Source: Hamiltosporidium magnivora | Lineage: Eukaryota > Microsporidia > Dubosqiidae | NCBI GenBank assembly: GCA_004325065.1 | Contig: PITI01000206.1 | Span: 1-16,895 of the forward strand | Reading direction: 5' to 3' | Length of the DNA: 16,895 nucleotides | Shown here: one piece after another, positions 1 to 8,834 of the stretch | How positions within the stretch are numbered: the first letter of the stretch is position 1 | How the letters are laid out: each line of letters starts with the position of its first letter | The notes under the pieces: generated by a model | Seen by the model: the letters and a program-made list of their open reading frames with translations, nothing else | The model's database searches: none | Told to the model about the DNA's origin: nothing | Made by a program: the position numbers and the translations under genes

Positions 1-180
1 GGGGGGGGGGGACAAATTTTAATCCAACAAAAAATAACACCCCCTATATTTCAGAGGAGGAGCCGACAATAAACATAAATGAAGGTTCAATTCTAGTTGA
101 ATAAAGATCATGCTTAATGAACTAGAAGGAAAATTTTAAAAGAACATAAATTTTTGTAACTCAGAATTTTATTAAATAAA
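1..180 (+). mobile_element. 3' end of a non-LTR retrotransposon relic (copy 1)
   Basis: After a run of 11 G at the window edge, bases 12-180 align by eye with the last part of the two other retrotransposon copies here (plus 4140-4326, minus strand 8985-8814). Shared landmarks are a poly-A/T stretch leading to CCCCTATATTTC (CCCCTTATTTTG in the minus-strand copy), the block GCCGACAATAAAC, and the terminal 18 bases AGAATTTTATTAAATAAA at 163-180. About 16 bases present in the minus-strand copy before the GACAATAA block are missing. No reading frame stays open. It is a dead 3' fragment whose 5' part lies outside the window or was never copied. Homology rests on manual alignment of short blocks. 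Confidence 0.6.
163..180 (+). repeat. shared retrotransposon 3' terminus, copy 1
   Basis: AGAATTTTATTAAATAAA. It differs at one base from the terminus of copy 2 (4309-4326) and resembles that of copy 3 (minus strand, 8831-8814). It includes AATAAA, which may serve as the element's own poly(A) signal. Confidence 0.6.
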
Positions 181-706
181 AAAAATTCCTATAAATCGTA
201 ACGTGCTATGTTCAAATTTAATTGGCGAAAAGTTCTATTTTTGAACCAAATAATTATTTACACTCATAAATTTGAAACAACACATTAAAATAGAGTAATA
301 TGGGTATAATATAAAGACAATTGATGATTAAAACTGGATAAATACAATAATGTATAATAAAAAACATATATTAACGTTTGTCAAAGTATTCTATTTTGTA
401 TAATATTTGCTGTTCAAATGCAAATTTCTTTTCCAAAAATTTATAAGAAATTTACTTGTTTTCAATTTTATAAATCCTATATTAACAAAAGATTAGTTAT
501 TGGACTTTTAAATTCGAGGGATTTGCAGCCAAGATAGTAAAATTGGATGTCACTGGAATTTAAATGGTTTTTTATATTGAATATAATTCAATAAAATATC
601 AAGTTTTTATGAAGGAAAATTTCTGGTCTTTTATTCTTTCGGCCAAATATAAAAAACTAAAATATAAATCTTGTATTTTTATATCGGATTTTTTAAAAAA
701 AAATAT
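181..706. other. AT-rich intergenic and 5' region of the SUMO gene
   Basis: No recognisable gene. The frame of the SUMO gene is open upstream to an ATG at 564, but the extra 50 residues have no SUMO similarity and an AT-driven composition (Lys, Tyr, Phe, Ile). I read them as untranslated leader and promoter. Confidence 0.6.
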
Positions 707-713
707 CCCTCCA
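707..713 (+). promoter_or_regulatory. CCC start-proximal motif of the SUMO gene
   Basis: CCC at 707-709, four bases before ATG 714 (context ATATCCCTCCAATGG). A CCC or GGG motif directly upstream of the start codon is a known feature of microsporidian genes. It supports 714 rather than 564 as the start. Confidence 0.55.
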
Positions 714-1019
714 ATGGCAAAAGTAATAGAAGAAAATGATGATAATAATAAAGAAGAGGAACAAGAATATGTAAATATCAAAGTACATGATAGTGAAAGA
801 ACCGAAATAGAATTCAAAGTCAGGAAAAGTATTCCTTTTGCAAAAATTCTTAAGAAATATTGTGAGGCCAGAAGCAAAAATCCAAAAGTTTTGAGAGTTG
901 CTTATAACGGAATCTTTTTTGATTTGAACGAGTCACCAGAATCACTTGGAATGAAAAATGGAGATGAAGTTGAAATTATGGGTCAACAAACAGGAGGTTC
1001 TGATTTATTGATGTTTTAA
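714..1019 (+). CDS. SMT3: SUMO (small ubiquitin-like modifier, Smt3 family) precursor
   Basis: 101 residues from ATG 714, the same length as yeast Smt3. Residues 1-18 are an acidic flexible arm. About 20-90 form the beta-grasp fold, with recognisable stretches YVNIKVHD (19-26), LRVAYNGIFF (60-69), ESPESLGM (73-80) and NGDEVEIM (82-89). The mature C-terminus QQTGG ends with Gly94-Gly95 and is followed by a six-residue tail SDLLMF that a Ulp-type SUMO protease would remove. QxGG rather than ubiquitin's LRGG marks SUMO over ubiquitin or Nedd8. Known role: it is conjugated to lysines through E1 Aos1-Uba2 and E2 Ubc9, mainly on nuclear proteins. I chose 714 because homology starts there and a CCC motif precedes it. 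The ATG at 564, in the same frame, would add 50 unrelated residues. Its neighbours are only mobile-element debris. No intron is seen. Confidence 0.93.
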   Translation: MAKVIEENDDNNKEEEQEYVNIKVHDSERTEIEFKVRKSIPFAKILKKYCEARSKNPKVLRVAYNGIFFDLNESPESLGMKNGDEVEIMGQQTGGSDLLMF

Positions 1020-1023
1020 TAAA
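1018..1023 (+). terminator. poly(A) signal overlapping the SUMO stop codon
   Basis: AATAAA begins at the second base of the stop codon TAA (1017-1019). Poly(A) signals at or inside the 3' end of the coding region occur in compact microsporidian genes. Its function is inferred from the motif only. Confidence 0.5.
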
Positions 1024-2760
1024 CAAATATTTAGTTTCTATTTTTTACGAGTTATAATAATATTTAATTTGTTAAAAATACATTTTTATAAGTTACTTTT
1101 CTAGCCTCAGCCTCAAAAGGATTTATCTTTTTTATTTTTAAAAATATCGGAGAAACAAACATAACTTGATTATCTTTCTAATTTAAATAAGCCTTTGTTT
1201 ATTTCTAAAGCAATACAAAATAATTCCTTATAAATATTTTTAAAAAAATATTTTGTACAAATGCGCTTAAAAATATTGGTTTTGGTTCGTCAATGTTTGT
1301 TTATAAGTTATATTGGATGAATATCTAATAATTAGCGAATAAAACACGATATAACATATAAAGATCGAGATTTTTTTACAAGTAGTGTAGTTTACCCCAA
1401 GCTACCTTGATATAATATAATTAAACGAATAAAACCAAATAGCCATATTTCAGATCAATGGCATCAGATTCTTCTCCAAAGAATCAATTTTATAGGCATA
1501 GGTTTAAGCACTATTGATTTGATCAGTTACTATAAATCAAAATTTAATTTCTATAGAATCTTATGTAAATATTGAGAAAAAAAATATAAAAAAGTTTAAG
1601 ATCATTTTGCGTCTTAGCAAGTAGAAATTTTGAAGCGTTTCAAGACACACAATAGATTGAATCTAAAATATTGCTCAATACGTTCGTGAGCGCCGATTAT
1701 TAGAGCCAGAAAAATATTTATAAGAAAAAATCAACCTAAATATCAGAAAAAAACATGATTAATACACACTCTGGTTAAATTTTATTTTTTTTAATAAGAA
1801 ATAATATAAAAAAAAATTGGATTGATTAAGAAAAATAATTTTATACAGGCATGCCTAAAAATCAATTATCACAAATCTGAAGAATAAAAATTTAATATTG
1901 AAGCAAAATATTAGATGAAAAAAAACAATAAAATTTACGAATCTATGATTTAGCTATTTAAGAATGTTTTTTTTATTTTTATACTTTTTAATATATTGTA
2001 TAAAAATGGATTTCTTTCTATAATTCCAATCATAATCTTCAAAATATAAAGTTTCTTTAAAAAAATAAGTTTTTGGTATGAAATTATAACTTCTGTAAAC
2101 AAAAATCTGACCAAGCTTGTAATAAATATTCATGATTAATTGATAGAAGAAGCTTAAAACAATGGCTTATTTTTTAAAATAAATGCCTTTACAAGAATCA
2201 AAAAAATAAAATACGAAATAGTATTAAAATATTGTAAAAAAGTATGCAAGGTAATTTAATTTGTTTGAATGTCTATATAGAACAAAAATTATTTTTACTG
2301 GAGTTAAATTTTTTTTATAAAAATTTTAAAATTTTGATTTAGAAAATTGATGCAAGTTAATCATTTTAAGTCTTTTTATTTTTAAGTTTTCCTACCTTTA
2401 TAATTCCTTATGGAAAAAACAATTAAATCTTCTATAAAGATTCAACTTACAAAATGTTAACAAATTGAGGTCTAATCTTTACGTAAGATTTTAATTTTCT
2501 AAATTTTAAACAAAGAAGAATGAATACGTGAGGAATTTTGGAGGAAAACCGATTTTTTTAGATTTTTTACTTTAAAATATTAATTTAAATTATTAATAAA
2601 ATAATATTCTATCATAGTATGAAGTTTTCAGATAATTGCGCTTCAATCAAAATTAACATTATCTCTTATCAAAATATTTTTAATAGAGATAATATCATCT
2701 TAAAATTTATATTTCTTAGTTAAATATATGCCCTATATCAACCCAAAACGTAGACAGTGA
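1024..2760. other. AT-rich intergenic stretch, no gene seen
   Basis: About 1.7 kb of very AT-rich DNA with stops in all frames. I saw no tRNA-like B box, no conserved protein fragment and no array of repeats. One short inverted repeat lies at 2658-2693. Confidence 0.6.
2658..2693. repeat. short inverted repeat (stem-loop)
   Basis: ATTATCTCT (2658-2666) is perfectly complementary to AGAGATAAT (2685-2693). The pairing extends inward with one bulge. In such AT-rich DNA it may be chance. Confidence 0.3.
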
Positions 2761-3120
2761 ATAAAAAATATTCTACAAATAAAGTCAATTTGGAATCAGA
2801 AATTTTTTAACTTGCTTATTTCTCTACGAGTCGAAAAATTCACAAATGAATTAGAACTTCGCCACTTCAGATGCTTTAATAGTCATTTCTCTTTGAATTC
2901 GTATGCTTTTCAAAACAAAGCATGCTTTTCTTATTCAAAAAATGAAAAATTTAACAAATCTGGCCTAATGAAACCAAATTCAAATACCCTGGCCCCTAGC
3001 TCATTGACAAGTAAATTAAATATAATTAATCTGAATTTTTTGATCTTATTTATTAGCTTCAAGCTCGCTAAAAAATTCTTCGAAAAGAATACGGATCTGC
3101 AGAGTTGTCTGGTAGTATAA
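2761..3120. pseudogene. possible coding relic, strand uncertain
   Basis: The plus frame is open for 119 codons between a TGA at 2758 and a TAA at 3118. It has no ATG near its beginning; the first ATG lies two thirds of the way in. The opposite strand also has an open run of about 65 codons (about 3140-2938), then two further blocks broken by stops. In DNA this AT-rich, such long stop-free runs are unusual, and base composition is visibly richer in G and C than on either side. I recognise no family on either strand. The plus translation ends with a hydrophobic stretch (NFLILFISF). The minus one contains VFEFGFIRPDLLNF. It is best read as a decayed gene or transposon fragment. Confidence 0.3.
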
Positions 3121-3517
3121 GTTATAATAAAATATGTTTAGATGCTCATATTGAGCTTTTTTTAAGTTTTTTTTTCGGAAATATTATATTTAATCTGGAT
3201 TGGTTATATTATATGAGAAATTTTACTCAAAAAATATAAACAAGTAAAACATATATAGATATAAATTTAATTTAAAAGCAATTTAAACATACGATTGAAC
3301 TAAATCACACAAAGATCCGCAGATTTAGACTTTATATTACTATCTCATTAACTATTACATGAATATTAAAAAAATGGATCTTTAAATTATAATATAACCA
3401 AATTCTTAGGATATCCATATCTCTGTATATAATTATACAGGATTTAAGACAATATACATCCGATCTTTTAATTTTTTTTTAAATTAAGTTAAGAATCAAT
3501 CTTTTACTGTTTTCAAT
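3121..3517. other. AT-rich spacer, no gene seen
   Basis: No open frame or RNA gene recognised. Confidence 0.5.
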
Positions 3518-3525
3518 GGCTTTAT

Positions 3526-3569
3526 CAAGAGTCTCCAAACTTCGGTTTGCCGCCACATTTTTTTGACTT
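3526..3569 (+). repeat. left terminal inverted repeat of the hAT-like element
   Basis: It begins CAAGAGTCTCCAAACTTCGG and ends TTGACTT at 3569. Its complement is found at 4813-4854 with scattered mismatches and small gaps. Confidence 0.5.
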
Positions 3570-3757
3570 GCCAAGATTGTTTTTTACTAAGTATATTTTT
3601 TTTACTCAAGAAAATAGAATAAAAAAAGACAGATAAATCATATAAAAAGATTTGAAATTATAGAAATTTAGGTATGGGTTTGTAATATAAAGAATATTCA
3701 CATTGTTTTCAGTTTTTTTTAAATCAGAAATTTTATTTTTATTATTTTTTACTAAAA

Positions 3758-4326
3758 ACAATCAACTTCCCAAGATTCCCTTCAGGTAGTGTAAACTGGG
3801 AAACTTAGACAATATGACCTGCTAGAAGATGATTTGGGTCTTATTTATAAGTGAAGTGTTGGGATAATCCCGTATGTAACGACCTGGAACGGTATTGTGA
3901 CCAAATACCATGAGTCACACCTAAAAAGACGAAAAATACTCTATAATGTAGAGGCATATATCCAGTCGATAGTACTAGAAAAGACAGTCGTAAAGATTTC
4001 TTTTGATCGATGAAGAGAACTTGCTTCGACTCCAATTCCGAAGAGCGCTGGGAGGGAGCGTCAACGGTTGTTATTATGAGAGCAGAGATGCAGGAGGAGC
4101 CAATGCTCCCTTTAAAAGAAGCAAAAAATATGGAAGATGATGTTAAAATTTTAAATACAAAAAATACTACACTCTTTATTTCAGAAGGAGAAACACGTTT
4201 GAGGAACCGACGATAAAAGACAAGGCAGAGTCGGATTTAGAAAAAGAAACGAAAGGGGTTGAACAGGTAGAAGAAAATATACAAAAAAGATAAAAAAAGT
4301 TTAAATTTAGAATTTTATTGAATAAA
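3758..4326 (+). mobile_element. 5'-truncated non-LTR retrotransposon copy (copy 2), REL-endonuclease C-terminus
   Basis: Reads in parallel with the minus-strand copy 9352-8814. Frame one (3760-4017) encodes KLRQYDLL, VGIIPYVTTWNGIVTKYH, EAYIQSIVL and ISFDR with three in-frame stops. These are the downstream motifs of the restriction-like endonuclease of R2/R4/Dong-type elements, including the Lys of K-x2-YDLL. A frameshift then moves to the frame holding ATG 4010, which gives AEMQEEP and LKEAKNMEDDVK, matching AELHKQG and LKEARN*EDCVK of copy 3. The frame closes near 4291 and the element ends about 35 bases later at the shared 3' terminus. The upstream break at about 3758 falls in AT-rich DNA, as expected for 5' truncation during target-primed reverse transcription. 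It is inactive: no RT remains. Confidence 0.82.
4309..4326 (+). repeat. shared retrotransposon 3' terminus, copy 2
   Basis: AGAATTTTATTGAATAAA, 17 of 18 bases identical to the end of copy 1. Confidence 0.65.
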
Positions 4327-4339
4327 ATATACCAAAAAA

Positions 4340-4633
4340 TCAAAATGAAATAACAAAAACTATATAGCATAATTTTTTATTAATGAGATTGATATAGTTG
4401 AGATTTTTTAATGATGATTGTTGAAATCGTGGGTTAAATTGACTTGTAGAAATTACCAGTAATGAATTCAAGGGCTTATCTGTTAATTTAGTCTGTAAAG
4501 AAGGTTTGTGTATTATATTTAGAGAATGTTTCTTCCCCAAAATAGGTAGAGCCAAAAAGAGAAATAAAACCACGAGAAATTTAATTAACGTGATTGAATT
4601 ATGTAGCTTGAAGACAGTTAGAAAATTTCAGTA
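4340..4633. other. segment open on both strands, no protein recognised
   Basis: The minus frame is open for about 95 codons (from about 4628 to the stop at 4340). It has a hydrophobic run VVLFLFLALPILG, but no ATG at its head; the first usable start would be GTG at 4573. The plus strand has an overlapping stop-free run of about 63 codons (about 4443-4633). Neither gives a recognisable domain. It could be a decayed insert or gene fragment between the retrotransposon end and the right inverted repeat. Confidence 0.25.
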
Positions 4634-4812
4634 ATTTATTTGTCTATTTTTACATAGAAATTTCTTAATATACATGTATATTTTATGACCATCAGTATGA
4701 AAGCTTAAATATCAGATGATTTAACAATATTAATAATAAAAATTGCAGAAATATTTTTAGTATTGCACCATAAATAGTAATGAGTTATTGGCACTTAGGA
4801 CTTTTTTATTAG

Positions 4813-4854
4813 AAGTCAATGTAGCTCGCTAGCCAAAAATTTTGGAGACCCTCG
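4813..4854 (-). repeat. right terminal inverted repeat of the hAT-like element
   Basis: On the minus strand it begins CGAGGGTCTCCAAAATTTTT and ends TTGACTT, mirroring 3526-3569. Confidence 0.5.
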
Positions 4855-4862
4855 GTTTATAT

Positions 4863-5420
4863 CATTGGATGAATACAACTTAATATATTAAATAAAAGCA
4901 AAGAAGAAAACTCCTTGATTTTTTAATAGTATGAATCTTTTTTAATACCCCTCTAATAACTTTATTATGTTCTAAATACAACTACAAATGGTAAATTATT
5001 AGTTATATTTCTCGAAGTGTATAAAAAAACAGGATAATCAATTTATTTACCAAAAATTAGAAAATCCATAAGAAGAAATTTAAATCGAAGCATTTTTTTA
5101 TAAAATTTTGAAATTTGAAAAGCTCATAAAAAATATTTTAATTGTTTATTGATATTTTAATGGAGGATTCAAGATGCTTCATATTTTTTCTCAATTTTAC
5201 TATACTCCGAAAATTATTCTTTCAAAATATATTACACTAAATTTTGATTATAAAAAATGCGAGTAGATAAATTAGAGTACTATGAAAATATTATTAAATA
5301 TTTATTAAAATTATAATTTTTGGAATACTATTGAAAGTTTTAGATGCGTTCTTGTTTTCGAGTTTGAAAATGTTTGTAAGTTTAGATGGTTTTAGAATAT
5401 ATCTCATTGCAATTGATATG
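4863..5420. other. AT-rich 3' flank of the 624-residue gene
   Basis: No gene seen. On the minus strand AATAAA at 5306-5301, about 115 bases after the stop, is a possible poly(A) signal. Such a match is not rare at this base composition. Confidence 0.4.
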
Positions 5421-7295
5421 TTATTGAATATATTGTTCTATTTTTCTAAAAAGTTCATCGAAGGATCTATTATAGGTCTGTTCTTTAAAATTTAAATGAT
5501 GAAATATTATTCTTGTATGTAGTTTCTCAACCAAAAGATTTACGCGAAATATATCTAAGAGAATATCATTGTTTAAATCAGTCATATTGCTATCATTATT
5601 TGCATATTTCGGATAAATTAAACTTTCCATATATTTGTAAAATTTGAATTTTTTTAAGAGAAATGATTTTGTTTTGTAATATTCATAAACTTCAATAGTG
5701 TTTCTGATCGTATCTATGCCCATATATTTATGAGTGAATTCTCTGAATAGTTTATTTTGGTTGAGTGTATTACTTCCGTCTTCTGAATTCGCAAATAAAC
5801 TAAATAAATCATATATTTTTGATATTACTTTGGATTTAGAGATAGAAATGTTAGAAAACGATGTATGCAAAATAATGTTTAAATGAAACGAAAAAACCAA
5901 ATAATTAGAAAAGAATTTTTTTCTATAACAAATTTCGTTTTGAAATATAAGATTACTCATGGCAAAATATAAATATTTTCTGATTACAAACCCTTCTAAT
6001 CCATGTAATAACATGAATATAATGCATCTACATCTAAAAATATACTTAGTTAAATTATGATCATGGTGTTTGATGTTATTCCGCAGTTTAATAATCTGAT
6101 TTATGTATTTTTTTAGCAAAGAAAAAATAAATCTAACGTATAAAACATGGTTTTGTCTTATTTCAATTTTTTTTTTATCATGATAATTTAACAAAAAAGC
6201 AAATTCACTTAAAATCAAATATTCTTCTTTGTTATAAAATATATCTAGAAGATCATCGAATTTAAAACGAGATAATATCTCATTTTTGTTTGTACTAGGG
6301 CTTTCTCTAGCAGAATTTTTTTCATACTCAACAATATGATTTGAAAATTCTAATAATATGTATAACTCTTGATCTGATATATCTTCAGCTGATCTTATTT
6401 TTTCGATTTTTTCATTAAGTCTGGTTTCAAAGCTGCTAAAAGTATCTGTTTCAAGATTACTGTCCTCCCCGGGCTTCTCCTCATTTTTTAAAATATTTTG
6501 CACAATTTCAGGATTTTCACCTTCTAAATGTGGCGATATCACCTCTAGTAAGCCAAGAACATTTTCATCTTCTGAAATATTTTTTAATTTAGAAAGCAAA
6601 ATTTTCAATGAGCGCATAACTAGATTTTTGTTAATATTAGATTTTGAAATATGTTCTACAGCTGCAAGCTTCTTGTTCTGAAATTGATTTTTGATGAGAA
6701 GTTCGGAATCAGTACCTAAAGTTTTAACGTTAAATCGTTTTAAATTTCGCTCTTTTGGTTTCAATTTAACATCATTTTTTTTTCTTTGAGGAGAAACAGA
6801 GATTTCATAACTGCAAGAAGGCATGGGAGTTCCTTGAAAGCTATCAGTTTTTCGATCAGAAACATCGTGTTTATCTTTTTCTAAATAAGTTGTTTTTTTA
6901 CAGCTTTTATCAAAAGACGTAGCTATAATATTGCGAGAGTATTTATTTTCATAATAGGAATAAATTTTGAATTTAGAAAGTTTGAATCTTCTATCTGGCA
7001 TTGTCAGATCGCGAGATGATACCATTTTCAAAATTTCGGTCTGGTATTCTGTTTGTGTAAATATATTATGATCATCTGAAATTTTATTTTTTTTAGAAAA
7101 AAATTTATTCGTGTCTCCTATATTATCAATTTTACGTTTTGATTCACTATTCATTCTATTTGCTACATTGCCAACATATTGAAGAGGAAAGCTGTTTTCT
7201 GTTGCATTCATGTGTTTTTCTTCTCTGGTATATGAAGTTGTTTTTTGAGATGCAAAAATAAATCCGAAAATAAAAATAATCATTTGGAGTGTCAT
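5421..7295 (-). CDS. orphan protein with N-terminal signal peptide, 624 residues
   Basis: No family recognised. Residues 1-16 (MTLQMIIFIFGFIFAS) form a hydrophobic core followed by a polar stretch, which fits a cleaved signal peptide and fixes the start at 7295. Residues about 20-215 are polar and basic, rich in Lys, Ser and Asn, probably disordered, with basic clusters such as KRK (53-55) and RKK (171-173). Residues 225-330 are acidic and helical, with LKILLSKLKNI (230-240) and EKIEKIRSAEDISDQELYIL (295-314). Residues 340-624 are a hydrophobic, helix-rich domain with conserved-looking Cys at 422, 424 and 456 and no clear transmembrane span. I infer secretion or surface exposure in a parasite. 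The reading frame is intact although both sides are transposon debris, which argues for selection. No CCC motif lies just upstream of the start, unlike the other two genes; there is a 13-base A tract instead. Confidence 0.8.
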   Translation of the reverse strand: MTLQMIIFIFGFIFASQKTTSYTREEKHMNATENSFPLQYVGNVANRMNSESKRKIDNIGDTNKFFSKKNKISDDHNIFTQTEYQTEILKMVSSRDLTMPDRRFKLSKFKIYSYYENKYSRNIIATSFDKSCKKTTYLEKDKHDVSDRKTDSFQGTPMPSCSYEISVSPQRKKNDVKLKPKERNLKRFNVKTLGTDSELLIKNQFQNKKLAAVEHISKSNINKNLVMRSLKILLSKLKNISEDENVLGLLEVISPHLEGENPEIVQNILKNEEKPGEDSNLETDTFSSFETRLNEKIEKIRSAEDISDQELYILLEFSNHIVEYEKNSARESPSTNKNEILSRFKFDDLLDIFYNKEEYLILSEFAFLLNYHDKKKIEIRQNHVLYVRFIFSLLKKYINQIIKLRNNIKHHDHNLTKYIFRCRCIIFMLLHGLEGFVIRKYLYFAMSNLIFQNEICYRKKFFSNYLVFSFHLNIILHTSFSNISISKSKVISKIYDLFSLFANSEDGSNTLNQNKLFREFTHKYMGIDTIRNTIEVYEYYKTKSFLLKKFKFYKYMESLIYPKYANNDSNMTDLNNDILLDIFRVNLLVEKLHTRIIFHHLNFKEQTYNRSFDELFRKIEQYIQ

Positions 7296-7306
7296 TTTTT
7301 TTTTTT

Positions 7307-7315
7307 TTAAATATA
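7307..7315 (-). promoter_or_regulatory. TATA-like box close to the start of the 624-residue gene
   Basis: TATATTTAA on the minus strand, about 12 bases before the ATG and separated from it by a run of A. If used, the transcript leader would be extremely short or the promoter would act differently. The motif is common in AT-rich DNA. Confidence 0.25.
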
Positions 7316-8813
7316 GCTTTTTCCTTTTTGGCTAAAATAAGCAAAAAAATTTTGATGGAACAAAAATAATTGACTAAAATTAATTGATTCAGAAAGAAAG
7401 TATAAAAAGATCAATAAATTGGTCCGTTAAAAAATTTGGCCAAAGTTTTGAAAAATAATTATTTGTAGAATAAATTTTGCTATTATAGACTTTTAAAGCG
7501 GAAATGCATATAAATAGATGATTTTAACTGTGAGATTTTTATAAAAAAAGTCGTAGTATTATTTTCGGTTTGATACCAAACAAGTTTAATAAATGTAGTT
7601 CTATAAATTAAAAAAAAAATTAAAGGAATTACAAAATAAAAGGTAATAAATTGCAATAATATAATATTATTTTCGGATATTTGTTGGTATATATTTGGTT
7701 TTTAACTTTAATAGAATTTTAATATCTTAATTTTTTATTATGTAATAAGATTGACATTGTTGATTTCTAAATTAAAAATGAATTATTTTAAAAATAAGAA
7801 AATCAATCAAAATAATAAAAAAATCATCAATTTACGATTTTCTATATTTAGGAATTTTAAAAAATATTCTTTTTAAATTATTTATTGAGGAAATTATGTC
7901 GATTTAAAATAGTATTCGCCAAACTAAATCAGTCTACTAAAAGAATAAGATTTGTACGTAAAATGAATAGAAAATAATTGTTTTTATTATCTTAATAATT
8001 ACTTACAGAGAAAAGCCAAGAAAAAACTCAAAGGTTTTATATAATGCATAGAAGTTTGCAAATTTTTAATTCCAACAACTATTATTTAGTTTCCATCAAT
8101 TAGAATTTTTTTAAACTAAAGAATATAAACAAATTTTTAGGAAAAACATATATACTAACACAAATATCATAGTAAGTATATTTCGAAATTCATAATGAAT
8201 TTTTTTTTAATTATCAATTTAAGTACATAAGTGAAACCAAAGCAAATTTTAGTTATTATAAGAAATATGTTAATTCATTTGATTTTCTGAAATCTATTTA
8301 TTAAAAAAATGCTGTCTTTATTTCATTAGACATTGTTTTAATAGTGCAAACGAGATTCTTAACAATTTAATTAAATTATATTTAGATACATTGAGATTTT
8401 CATTTATAGATATTGAAATAAAAAGTTTTGATAATTTTCTATATTTAAATGGAATAGAAACTGATATGTAAATTTAAAATGTCAAAATTGAGTAAACTCC
8501 GTTCATTTAAACATTATTGATTAATTTAATAATTGTCGTACCCAAAGCTATAACTTACCTATAAATTATGGCACTAAGCAAAAATTTGTAAATTCTTTAT
8601 AAAATCGACAGAGAGTGAAGCTATTTACAGGAATTTTTTCCATTTATTTTCTTCAAATTCTTAAAAAACAGAATATTTGGTGCTAAAGAAATATTATTAT
8701 GTTTTGATAAGAATCTAGAACTCATTCAATAAAATTAACTTTGATAACTGAATTTAATCATTCATTCCTTGAAATTTATCTAAAATTTACCTTATTTTCA
8801 CTGAGGAAAAATA
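7316..8813. other. AT-rich intergenic stretch, no gene seen
   Basis: About 1.5 kb with stops in every frame. No RNA gene, repeat array or protein fragment noticed. Composition changes at about 8850-8900 where the retrotransposon begins. Confidence 0.6.
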
Positions 8814-8831
8814 ATTTATTCGATAAAAGCT
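8814..8831 (-). repeat. shared retrotransposon 3' terminus, copy 3
   Basis: The minus strand reads AGCTTTTATCGAATAAAT, alignable with the ends of copies 1 and 2 (163-180, 4309-4326), with AATAAA conserved. Confidence 0.55.
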
Positions 8832-8834
8832 GAA

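Larger units (their letters stand above)
3526..4854. mobile_element. hAT-like DNA transposon remnant defined by terminal inverted repeats
   Basis: Two diverged inverted repeats face each other: 3526-3569 and the complement of 4854-4813. They start CAAGAGTCTCCAAA and CGAGGGTCTCCAAA, continue with a GC-richer block (GCCGCC against GCTAGCGAG) and both end ACA...TTGACTT. The start resembles the CAGGGGTCTCCAAA-type ends of many hAT elements, which is from memory. The flanking 8-mers GGCTTTAT and GTTTATAT agree at 5 of 8 positions, compatible with a decayed 8-bp target duplication. No transposase is recognisable inside. The interior contains the retrotransposon fragment 3758-4326, so the original element would have been about 760 bp and probably non-autonomous. 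The pairing was found by eye and could be two unrelated copies. Confidence 0.45.

Noticed and set aside
564..713. N-terminal extension of SUMO from ATG 564
   Set aside because: The 50 residues are unlike any SUMO, and a CCC motif plus homology place the start at 714.
599..877. 92-codon minus-strand ORF overlapping SUMO
   Set aside because: Antisense shadow of the SUMO coding region.
3841..4035. 64-codon minus-strand ORF
   Set aside because: Antisense to the endonuclease frame of retrotransposon copy 2.
4176..4370. 64-codon minus-strand ORF over the 3' end of copy 2
   Set aside because: Antisense of the retrotransposon tail, dominated by Phe and Ile from AT-rich DNA.
7156..7344. 62-codon minus-strand ORF over the start of the 624-residue gene
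   Set aside because: Other-frame shadow. The overlapping 624-codon frame with a signal peptide is far stronger.
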